Assembly: GCA_044341215.1 (NCBI GenBank)
Contig: JBIISC010000032.1
Location: 1-10,851, forward strand
Source of the DNA: JAFMIT01 sp044341215
Lineage (GTDB): Bacteria; Actinomycetota; Actinomycetes; S36-B12; UBA5976
Length of the DNA: 10,851 bases
Direction of reading: 5' to 3'
The notes under the pieces are model-generated. The model saw only the letters and a list, made by a program, of their open reading frames with translations. It was not told the origin of the DNA and ran no database searches. Made by a program: the position numbers and the translations under genes. Each line of letters opens with the position of its first letter. Within the stretch, counting starts at the first letter, position 1. Below are positions 5,328 to 10,851 of this stretch, piece by piece.

Positions 5328-6669
5328 TAATCTCGCTATACCTGCGTAGGGACTCATCTCGTTCGGTCGCATGATCAACAATTCGTTTTGCATAGCCGTT
5401 GGAATAGCCATCTCCTTGGTCCCAAGGTTCATGGACCGCTGCACCATCAATATGTCGTAGTTCTGGGATGTACTTACGCACGTATTCGCCATTCGGATCA
5501 AACTTCAAACCTTGTGTGATCGGATTGAAGATCCGAAAATATGGTGAGGCATCAGTGCCGCAACCTGCAGTCCATTGCCAGCCATGCTGGTTGCTAGCCA
5601 CATCAGCATCTTTGAGTAATTCGAAAAACCAAGCCGCACCTTGCTGCCATTCAAGATGCAGATCTTTGACGAAGAATGATGCAACCACCATGCGAACCCG
5701 GTTGTGCATCCAACCTTCTTGCAGCAGCTGGCGCATACCCGCATCCACAAATGGATATCCAGTTTTGCCTTGTTTCCAAGCATCGAAGTGTTGGTCTGCA
5801 AGTTCGCCCGAGTTGTATTCCATGTTTGCAAACGCAGGATTCAAATATTCAGTGACGGTATGAGGATTGTGGAATAAAACATCAGCGTAGAACTCACGCC
5901 AGGCGATTTCTTTGCGGAATGTTTCTTCACCTTCTGACTCACCGAGTTCAGCCAGAATCGTGCGCGGATGAATTTCACCCCATTTAAGGGCCACACTTAA
6001 TCGGGATGTGCCATCAACATCTGCGCGGTCGCGTAAATCTTTATAGCTTTTAACTCCGGTTTTCAAAAAAGCGTCAAATCTTTCTAGTGCTGCGGCTTCA
6101 CCTGCGACACTTCTTTCCATACCCACAGGCATTTGAACAACTGGCAGTTCGTCACGTTCAACATCATCTACCCAATTTTTAGAAAGTTTCATCTCGAGAG
6201 GTGCACGCCAACCATGGACGAGCCAATTCTTATAAAAAGGTGTGTAAACCTTGTAAGGAGTAGCATCCGGCTTATTAACTCGACCTGGTGTAACCGCATA
6301 ATTTGAACCAACAATTTCAAATTCAATTCCGTTTGCAGCCAAGATGTCTTTAACTTTTTGATCGCGTTCAATGCCAGGAGTAGTGAAATCAGCTGCACAA
6401 AAAACTTTAGTTGCGTTTGCAGCTTTTGCGACAGCTAAAACTTCCTCAATCGGATCTCCATGGCGAACAATAAGTTTGCCATCAAGGGATGCATCCAAAC
6501 TCGAAAGCGAGTCCACGAGATAAGCCTGCTTTGCAGCTCCCCAGGTTGGCCAAAGAGCTGAATCAATCATCACCATGCATGCAGTTTTCTCACCATGCGA
6601 ATCTGCAGCGGCCAATGCAGGATTGTCATGCAGACGCAAATCTCGGCGGAACCACATAACGCTATTCAT
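5320..6669 (-). CDS. phr: Class I deoxyribodipyrimidine photolyase
   Basis: A 449-residue flavoprotein that uses blue or near-UV light to split cyclobutane pyrimidine dimers. The N-terminal antenna domain begins WFRRDLRLHDNPAL (6-19). The FAD domain shows GTSRLSVALKWGEI (220-233), EIAWREFYADVLF (254-266), GKTGYPFVDAGMRQL (301-315), WMHNRVRMVVASFFVKDL (320-337) and NQHGWQW (360-366), then GTDASPYFRIFNP (371-383). W364 and W341 correspond to E. coli W382 and W359. The remote Trp306 equivalent appears to be Tyr285. Length fits class I. I chose ATG 6667-6669 because the family starts right before the WFRRDLR motif and a -10 box lies 7 nt upstream. A longer frame reaching 6834 would run antisense into dtxR with unlike residues. 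The cofactor of the antenna domain cannot be told. Confidence 0.92.
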   Translation of the reverse strand: MNSVMWFRRDLRLHDNPALAAADSHGEKTACMVMIDSALWPTWGAAKQAYLVDSLSSLDASLDGKLIVRHGDPIEEVLAVAKAANATKVFCAADFTTPGIERDQKVKDILAANGIEFEIVGSNYAVTPGRVNKPDATPYKVYTPFYKNWLVHGWRAPLEMKLSKNWVDDVERDELPVVQMPVGMERSVAGEAAALERFDAFLKTGVKSYKDLRDRADVDGTSRLSVALKWGEIHPRTILAELGESEGEETFRKEIAWREFYADVLFHNPHTVTEYLNPAFANMEYNSGELADQHFDAWKQGKTGYPFVDAGMRQLLQEGWMHNRVRMVVASFFVKDLHLEWQQGAAWFFELLKDADVASNQHGWQWTAGCGTDASPYFRIFNPITQGLKFDPNGEYVRKYIPELRHIDGAAVHEPWDQGDGYSNGYAKRIVDHATERDESLRRYSEIKK

Positions 6670-6676
6670 GCGGGCA

Positions 6677-6682
6677 AGCCTA
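6677..6682 (-). promoter_or_regulatory. Candidate leaderless -10 box of the photolyase gene
   Basis: On the minus strand TAGGCT sits 7 nt before the ATG, with no Shine-Dalgarno sequence near it. It is part of TTAGGCTTGCC, which also resembles a DtxR/IdeR half-site (9 of 11 bases of the textbook left arm). The right arm is absent, so I prefer the -10 reading. Confidence 0.5.
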
Positions 6683-6714
6683 AGGAAAGCTGGGGCAAGA
6701 AGCAGGGGGAGCAG

Positions 6715-6720
6715 TAGGTT
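6715..6720 (+). promoter_or_regulatory. Candidate leaderless -10 box of dtxR
   Basis: TAGGTT ends 6 nt before the ATG at 6727. It mirrors the divergent TAGGCT of the photolyase gene 32 bp away, and both continue as TTGCC. The 57-bp gap therefore seems to hold two outward-facing core promoters. A partial DtxR-box resemblance leaves room for autoregulation but is weak. Confidence 0.5.
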
Positions 6721-6726
6721 TGCCAC

Positions 6727-7392
6727 ATGAGTGAGCTCATTGATACAACTGAGATGTACCTGCGAACGCTGTTCGAACTGCAGGAAGAAGGTGTTGAGCC
6801 TTTGCGGGCTCGAATTGGCGAACGCCTCAACCAAAGCGGACCAACTGTTTCGCAGACTATCTCGCGCATGCAGCGGGATGGATTAGTAGAGCTTGTCAAT
6901 GGTCGAGTTCTAGATTTCACATCCGAAGGTAGGCGTTTGGCCGAGCAAGTAATGCGTCGCCATCGCTTGGCTGAATGTATGTTGGTTGAAGTGCTAAAAG
7001 TGCCGCTAAATGAAGTTCATGAAGAGGCTTGTAAATGGGAACATGTCATTAGCGATTCGATTGAAGAGCGAATTCTCGATTTGCTTGGCCGGCCAACTCA
7101 TTCGCCTTTTGGAAATCCAATTCCTGGAGTAAGTGGTGAATCTGATTTAAGCGGTGAAGGCAAATATCAGACACTCTTTGATATTGAATCTGCCAAAGTT
7201 GAAATAAAGCGCATCGCGGAACCACTGCAACATGATGAAGTAGTTTTCCAAGGTTTGGTTGCAGCCGGAATCAAAATTGGTTTGCAAACAGTTGTTGAAA
7301 AATCAAATGCTGGTTGGAAATTTGCCCAAGCCAACAACTATGAACTTCCACAATCTCACGGCCGGCATTTGTTTGTGGAAGTTATTTCCTAA
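6727..7392 (+). CDS. DtxR/IdeR family iron-dependent transcriptional repressor
   Basis: A 221-residue cytosolic DNA-binding protein that represses iron uptake genes when loaded with Fe2+. It starts MSELIDTTEMYLRTLFELQE, close to DtxR. The winged helix-turn-helix carries QSGPTVSQTISRMQRDGLV (36-54). Metal ligands sit at the same numbers as in C. diphtheriae DtxR: M10, C102, E105 and H106 (primary site), and H79, E83 and H98 (ancillary site). SPFGNPIPG (126-134) links to an SH3-like C-terminal domain (about 145-221) that is less conserved; by my alignment the DtxR Glu170/Gln173 ligands are not clearly kept. A manganese sensor is less likely, because C102 of the iron type is present. The gene is divergent from the photolyase, probably leaderless, and ends 11 bp inside convergent trmB. 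Confidence 0.93.
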   Translation: MSELIDTTEMYLRTLFELQEEGVEPLRARIGERLNQSGPTVSQTISRMQRDGLVELVNGRVLDFTSEGRRLAEQVMRRHRLAECMLVEVLKVPLNEVHEEACKWEHVISDSIEERILDLLGRPTHSPFGNPIPGVSGESDLSGEGKYQTLFDIESAKVEIKRIAEPLQHDEVVFQGLVAAGIKIGLQTVVEKSNAGWKFAQANNYELPQSHGRHLFVEVIS

Positions 7393-8062
7393 AGGCAATT
7401 AAGTCGGTTATGTCCCGACCTAATTTTTTTCCTTTTGATTCAAATCGAGTAGTGGGTCTGCCAGACCAAGTCCCATCCGCAGGTTTGTCAACGAGTTCCC
7501 AGTCTGGATGTTTGGTGAGTTCTTCTAAAGTCCAATCCGCATAATCCTGCCAGTCTGTGGCAAAGTGAAAAAAGCTGCCAGGCTTTACAACTTGCGCAAG
7601 AAGTGAAAGATTGGATTCATTTACAAACCTACGTTTATGGTGTCTTGTCTTTGGCCAAGGATCTGGGAAAAACAGTCGAATACCATCCACTGAGGATGGG
7701 GCGATTCGCATGCGAATTATTTCTAAGGCATCACCTTCGATAATTCGCACATTATCCAAATTGTGAGTTTGAAGTTCGTCAATAAGTTTTCCGACTCCTG
7801 GGGTATGAAGATCAATTGCCAAGACAGCTACATCAGGCTGGGCATCTGCATATTGCCAAGTGGCCTCACCCATGCCGAAACCAATTTCAATTACAAAATT
7901 CTCTAGCCCAAGTTCCGAGGACAAATCAATTATGCCCGGGCCTTCCGGGTACATATATTGCAAACCGTATTCCGATATAGCAATCGACTGCAGCGCAGAC
8001 AAACGTGAGCGGCGCAGCTTGTAGGTGCGAATCTCAGTGCCCTGTGGCGTTGGGTTTGTCAT
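7382..8062 (-). CDS. trmB: tRNA (guanine-N7-)-methyltransferase
   Basis: A 226-residue SAM-dependent enzyme that forms m7G46 in the variable loop of tRNAs. Visible motifs are the SAM loop VIEIGFGMGEATWQYA (57-72), the acidic end of the next strand AIDLH (82-86), GDALEII (110-116), the TrmB hallmark FFPDPWPKTRHHKRRF (131-146), PGSFFHFATDWQDYA (161-175) and the C-terminal TRFESKGKKLGR (205-216), whose T-x-x-E pattern contacts the target guanine in E. coli TrmB. I chose ATG 8060-8062; the longer frame to 8152 adds 30 unlike residues that overlap the divergent ABC gene. A weak GAGAAT box lies 6 nt upstream. The last codons carry the hairpin that appears to terminate dtxR. Confidence 0.93.
   Translation of the reverse strand: MTNPTPQGTEIRTYKLRRSRLSALQSIAISEYGLQYMYPEGPGIIDLSSELGLENFVIEIGFGMGEATWQYADAQPDVAVLAIDLHTPGVGKLIDELQTHNLDNVRIIEGDALEIIRMRIAPSSVDGIRLFFPDPWPKTRHHKRRFVNESNLSLLAQVVKPGSFFHFATDWQDYADWTLEELTKHPDWELVDKPADGTWSGRPTTRFESKGKKLGRDITDLIAFRK
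7397..7430 (+). terminator. Intrinsic terminator of dtxR embedded in the trmB coding end
   Basis: Five bases after the dtxR TAA the plus strand folds as AATTA-A-GTCGG (7397-7407), a 7-nt loop, then CCGAC-C-TAATT (7415-7425), with one A/C mismatch. A T run (7426-7430, part of a stretch of seven T) follows directly. This is a textbook intrinsic terminator for plus-strand transcription. On the other strand the same bases encode TrmB residues K213 to I222, and the T run reads as lysine codons. Confidence 0.75.
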
Positions 8063-8097
8063 TGCCCTATTCTCGCCTAACAGAAAGCGAGTTAAGT
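8063..8097. promoter_or_regulatory. 35-bp shared divergent promoter region of trmB and the ABC exporter gene
   Basis: Only 35 bp separate the two start codons. TATTCT (8068-8073, plus) and GAGAAT (8069-8074, minus, 6 nt from the trmB ATG) occupy almost the same bases, so one AT-rich box may serve as -10 in both directions. CTCGC (8072-8076) and GCGAG (8087-8091) form an inverted repeat. AGAAAG (8082-8087 region) may be a weak Shine-Dalgarno sequence for the ABC gene. An alternative plus-strand promoter is TTGTCA (8056-8061) with TAACAG (8078-8083). Confidence 0.4.
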
Positions 8098-9870
8098 ATG
8101 CGCACACATGAAGTTGTTGATGTGTTTGACCACAAGCACCCACTTCGCACAATCGCTCGCTTATTAAAACCCCAACGACCTAAACTTTTGCTTGCATTCG
8201 TCCTATACGGCATCAAGCATTCACCAATTTGGGCCTTGCCACTTGTCACAGCTGGAGTAATCGACGTTTTAGTGCAAAACGAACCACTAGATCGACTTTG
8301 GTTCTATTCATTAGTGCTATTTGTATTGCTTGCCCAAAATCTTCCAGTAAATATCCTTTTCACGATGATTCTCTCTAGAGTTTTACGCGATTTAGAAGTT
8401 CGCCTACGTTCTGCTTTAAGTGAAAGAATTCAAGAACTGAGCATCGGTTTTTGGAATCGAATGAATGTCGCATCTTTGCAATCCAAAGTAGTTCGAGACG
8501 TTGAGAACATTGAGGCTGGATTGCGACAAGCTGGCAACGGTGGATTCGCTGCAATCTTTAACTTTGTTGGCGCGGTCACAATCACTGCAATCAAGGTGCC
8601 GCAATTTTTAGTCTTCTTCCTAATTATGTTGCCAATCTGGGGTGCGATATTCGTTTTCACAAGACGCAAACTCAATTCCCGCAATGAGACCTTTAGAAAA
8701 TCTGTTGAGAAGATGTCTATCCGTACTAGCGAAATGATGACTCTAGTTCCGGTAACTCGTGCACATGGGCTAGAAAGCACGGCGCTTGGCAATATTGAAC
8801 GTGAATTTGATAAAACTAAATCCGCAGCACTAGATCTTGACTTTGTTAATGCAGCATTCGGAGCTAGCTCATGGGTGATTTACAACATTTTGAACGGAGT
8901 GACACTTATTACCGCGGTCTGGGCGACGCGCACTGGTTTAGTTGAAATCACTGCTGGTGAGGTTGTGATGTTGACTGGATATTTCGGAGTGCTTTCGAGT
9001 GCGGTAGTGATGATGACTGATCTAGCGCCGAACTTTGCTCGCGGTCTTGCATCAATTAAATCCATTAGTGAAGTACTTGAGTCGCAAGATCTTGAACCAA
9101 ATCAAGGCAAGCGAGTTGTTGAATCAGTTGTGGGGGATATCGAATTTCGAAATCTCAACTTTGGTTATCCTGACACTGAAGAGAATGCAATCAATGGTTT
9201 ATCACTTTCGATCAAAGCTGGCGAATACGTTGCGATTGCTGGTCCATCTGGCTGTGGCAAATCCACGCTAGCAAATCTTTTAATTGGTTTCTTGCGCCCT
9301 ACCACCGGCCAAGTGCTAATCGATGGCGTTGATACCAAAGACTTGGATTACCGCTCTATTCGCCAATTCATTTCGGTCGTACCACAAGAATCAGTGATGT
9401 TTGAAGGTAGCGTAAAAGAAAACATCTGCTACGGAGACTTAACCGTTACAGATGAACAACTGATGCAAGCACTCAATGATTCAAATTCATGGGAATTTGT
9501 TGCCCAATTACCAGATGGAATCGAAACAGACATTGGTCCGCGAGGTTTTACGCTATCTGGTGGACAAAAACAACGTTTGGCGATTGCTAGGGCTATCTTG
9601 CGCAATCCAAAGATTCTGGTTTTAGATGAAGCAACCTCATCGCTCGATAATGAGTCTGAATTGCTTGTGCAACTGGCTCTAAATAAATTAATGAGTGGTC
9701 GTACAACTTTTGTGATTGCCCACCGACTTTCCACCATCAAGGAGGCGGACTGCATTTATGTTATGGAGGATGGCCGGATAGTTGAAGCCGGAACTCACTT
9801 GGAACTATTGCAAAATGAACAGCTATATGCACGATTGCATCAGTTGTCTGGTGAAGCCTTAGATTCCTAA
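8098..9870 (+). CDS. ABC exporter half-transporter (fused membrane and ATPase domains)
   Basis: A 590-residue exporter of the ABCB-like (type IV) fold. An N-terminal six-helix membrane domain covers about residues 30-315, and the ATPase about 345-590. The nucleotide-binding domain is complete: Walker A GPSGCGKST (382-390), Q-loop VPQES, signature LSGGQ (486-490), Walker B ILVLDE with D510 and catalytic E511, D-loop SSLD, and switch histidine H542 in IAHRLST. It should act as a homodimer, since no partner half-transporter is adjacent. The substrate may be lipid, peptide or drug and cannot be read from sequence. I chose ATG 8098 (MRTHEVVDVFDH); the frame is open to 8005, but the extension overlaps trmB and looks unlike the family. 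It ends 12 bp inside the convergent EamA gene. Confidence 0.9.
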   Translation: MRTHEVVDVFDHKHPLRTIARLLKPQRPKLLLAFVLYGIKHSPIWALPLVTAGVIDVLVQNEPLDRLWFYSLVLFVLLAQNLPVNILFTMILSRVLRDLEVRLRSALSERIQELSIGFWNRMNVASLQSKVVRDVENIEAGLRQAGNGGFAAIFNFVGAVTITAIKVPQFLVFFLIMLPIWGAIFVFTRRKLNSRNETFRKSVEKMSIRTSEMMTLVPVTRAHGLESTALGNIEREFDKTKSAALDLDFVNAAFGASSWVIYNILNGVTLITAVWATRTGLVEITAGEVVMLTGYFGVLSSAVVMMTDLAPNFARGLASIKSISEVLESQDLEPNQGKRVVESVVGDIEFRNLNFGYPDTEENAINGLSLSIKAGEYVAIAGPSGCGKSTLANLLIGFLRPTTGQVLIDGVDTKDLDYRSIRQFISVVPQESVMFEGSVKENICYGDLTVTDEQLMQALNDSNSWEFVAQLPDGIETDIGPRGFTLSGGQKQRLAIARAILRNPKILVLDEATSSLDNESELLVQLALNKLMSGRTTFVIAHRLSTIKEADCIYVMEDGRIVEAGTHLELLQNEQLYARLHQLSGEALDS

Positions 9871-10764
9871 GTGTGGATTAGATAGGTTTCTTGCGACTTC
9901 GTCATTATGTCTAGGTCCAAGTTCAACTAAATACATCGCACCAAGAATTAGTGCACCACCAAGCGCAACGCGCCAAGTTAAAGCATCTCCAGCCACCCAA
10001 ACCCCAAAGATTCCAGCAAATACTGGTTCAAAGCTCAAGATAACTGCGGCGCGAGTTGGATCCATATGGGATTGGCTCCAGGTTTGAATTGAAAACGCAA
10101 TTGCACTTGCGAATACCGCCAAGAAAACAATTGCAATCCAAACATCAGTATTTGGTGGAACTTGAAAACCGTCCATAACTAATCCGGCACTAACGAACAA
10201 AACTGCAGTGACTGTAATTTGCACAATCGTGATGCTGTATGAAGTTTGCGGTGTTGCCCAACGAGACAACCACATGATTTGAAAGCTAAAGAAAACCGCG
10301 CCAAGCAAAGTCCAAGATTCACCAACTCCAAATGACCAACCGTTCAACGATAAAACTGCAAGTCCAAGTACCGCTAGCAAAACTCCAACCCAGCCAACTA
10401 CCGGCACTTTGATTTTGTAAACGATGCCTGCAGCAATCGGTGTGAGAACGACGAACATTCCAGTAATGAAACCGGACACGGTCGCAGATGTATACAGCAA
10501 TCCGTATGTCTGAACTAGAAATCCAAGACCAAGTGCTAGTCCAATGTAGACACCTTTGCGAAATACATCAGCGGACATTCGCAGAGCACTTGGCCTCATT
10601 GCCACAATCACGATCGTGGCAATAGCAAAGCGCCAGCCCATAAACATCAACATCGACATTTGGGAAATTCCACTTTTGACGACCACGAAGGTGCTTCCCC
10701 AGATCGCGGTCGCGAAAATGAGCAACCAGAAGGCCAATCGGTGACCTCTAAGAGTGGATTTCAT
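9859..10764 (-). CDS. EamA/DMT superfamily transporter
   Basis: A 301-residue protein with about ten hydrophobic helices arranged as two EamA repeats (about 10-140 and 150-285), the standard plan of the drug/metabolite transporter family. Repeat 1 shows the typical ATAIWGSTFVVVKSG (19-33), and each repeat ends in a helix close to basic residues. The second repeat has the characteristic SFEPVFAGIFGVWVAGD segment preceding LGGALILGAMY. Family members export amino acids or metabolites, or take up sugars; nothing here picks a substrate. The ATG at 10762-10764 precedes MKSTLRGHRLAFWLL, a natural start, and TACCTT lies 7 nt upstream. Its stop overlaps the convergent ABC gene by 12 bp. No terminator with a U run is evident for either gene at that junction. 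Confidence 0.88.
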   Translation of the reverse strand: MKSTLRGHRLAFWLLIFATAIWGSTFVVVKSGISQMSMLMFMGWRFAIATIVIVAMRPSALRMSADVFRKGVYIGLALGLGFLVQTYGLLYTSATVSGFITGMFVVLTPIAAGIVYKIKVPVVGWVGVLLAVLGLAVLSLNGWSFGVGESWTLLGAVFFSFQIMWLSRWATPQTSYSITIVQITVTAVLFVSAGLVMDGFQVPPNTDVWIAIVFLAVFASAIAFSIQTWSQSHMDPTRAAVILSFEPVFAGIFGVWVAGDALTWRVALGGALILGAMYLVELGPRHNDEVARNLSNPHLGI

Positions 10765-10771
10765 GAGCGGG

Positions 10772-10777
10772 AAGGTA
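10772..10777 (-). promoter_or_regulatory. Candidate leaderless -10 box of the EamA transporter gene
   Basis: On the minus strand TACCTT fits TANNNT and ends 7 nt before the ATG. No Shine-Dalgarno sequence is present in between. The remaining upstream bases to the window end hold no other gene that I can support. Confidence 0.45.
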
Positions 10778-10851
10778 ACAGTTATCGAAAAGTCCTTGTT
10801 CCCACAGGCGTATACCCCGCAGGATTAGCCACTTATTGCACTTGGGAGAGT

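Noticed and set aside
5468..5863. 131-codon frame on plus strand opposite the photolyase gene
   Set aside because: It reads antisense through the highly conserved FAD domain and is rich in Cys, Ser and Pro without any pattern. It is a shadow frame.
6670..6834. N-terminal extension of the photolyase frame up to 6834
   Set aside because: The extra 55 residues are unlike any photolyase and run antisense into the well-conserved dtxR start. ATG 6669 has a promoter-like box and fits the family start.
8005..8097. Upstream extension of the ABC exporter frame
   Set aside because: The added residues are Cys-rich and unlike exporter N-termini, and they overlap the trmB N-terminal coding region.
9858..9871. 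CTTAG-ATTC-CTAAG hairpin at the ABC/EamA junction as a terminator
   Set aside because: The stem is only five AT-rich pairs with no U tract on either strand.
10763..10828. 21-codon plus-strand frame beginning at the EamA start region
   Set aside because: It is short, lacks a ribosome binding site and shows no membrane or motif pattern. It overlaps the EamA promoter and start codon and is best explained by chance.
1..10851. Mobile element, prophage, defence island or CRISPR content
   Set aside because: No transposase, integrase, long terminal inverted repeats, spaced direct repeats or defence-type domains were found, and base composition looks uniform. All genes belong to housekeeping or common transporter families.

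Overview
This 10.85 kb window looks like ordinary chromosomal core DNA from a streamlined, fairly AT-rich actinobacterium. The actinobacterial signs are a DUF3027 and DUF2530 pair beside an NCS2 purine permease, the actinobacterial form of SerC, a DtxR/IdeR regulator whose metal ligands keep the numbering of the Corynebacterium protein, and likely leaderless promoters. Low GC (mid-40s % by eye, not counted) and near-zero spacing suggest a freshwater lineage such as acI/Nanopelagicales. That placement is inference. I see no rRNA, tRNA, CRISPR array, transposase, integrase or defence gene, and no compositional break, so nothing points to an accessory island.

Layout, left to right: the 3' end of a DUF3027 gene (+); a DUF2530 membrane protein (-); an NCS2 purine permease (+) with a structured leader and a very strong terminator; a probable 30-residue membrane miniprotein (+); an MFS transporter and serC (-, overlapping by 4 bp); pdxH (+); a class I photolyase (-); a DtxR/IdeR iron regulator (+); trmB (-); an ABC half-exporter (+); and an EamA/DMT transporter (-). 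The last 87 bases hold the promoter region of the EamA gene and nothing else I recognise.

Functionally the window mixes nucleobase uptake, serine and PLP metabolism (serC is a PLP enzyme and the divergent pdxH makes PLP), light-driven DNA repair, iron-dependent regulation, tRNA modification and several transporters of unknown substrate. Only serC and the MFS gene look like an operon.

The most interesting feature is architecture rather than a new system. Genes alternate strand almost one by one, and all five convergent junctions overlap or leave a single base. Termination signals and antisense information therefore sit inside the neighbouring gene. Examples are a dtxR terminator inside the trmB coding end, a two-way hairpin over the pdxH stop, and a 74-bp antisense overlap between the DUF3027 and DUF2530 genes. 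Several starts have a -10-like box 6-7 nt upstream, as expected for leaderless mRNAs.
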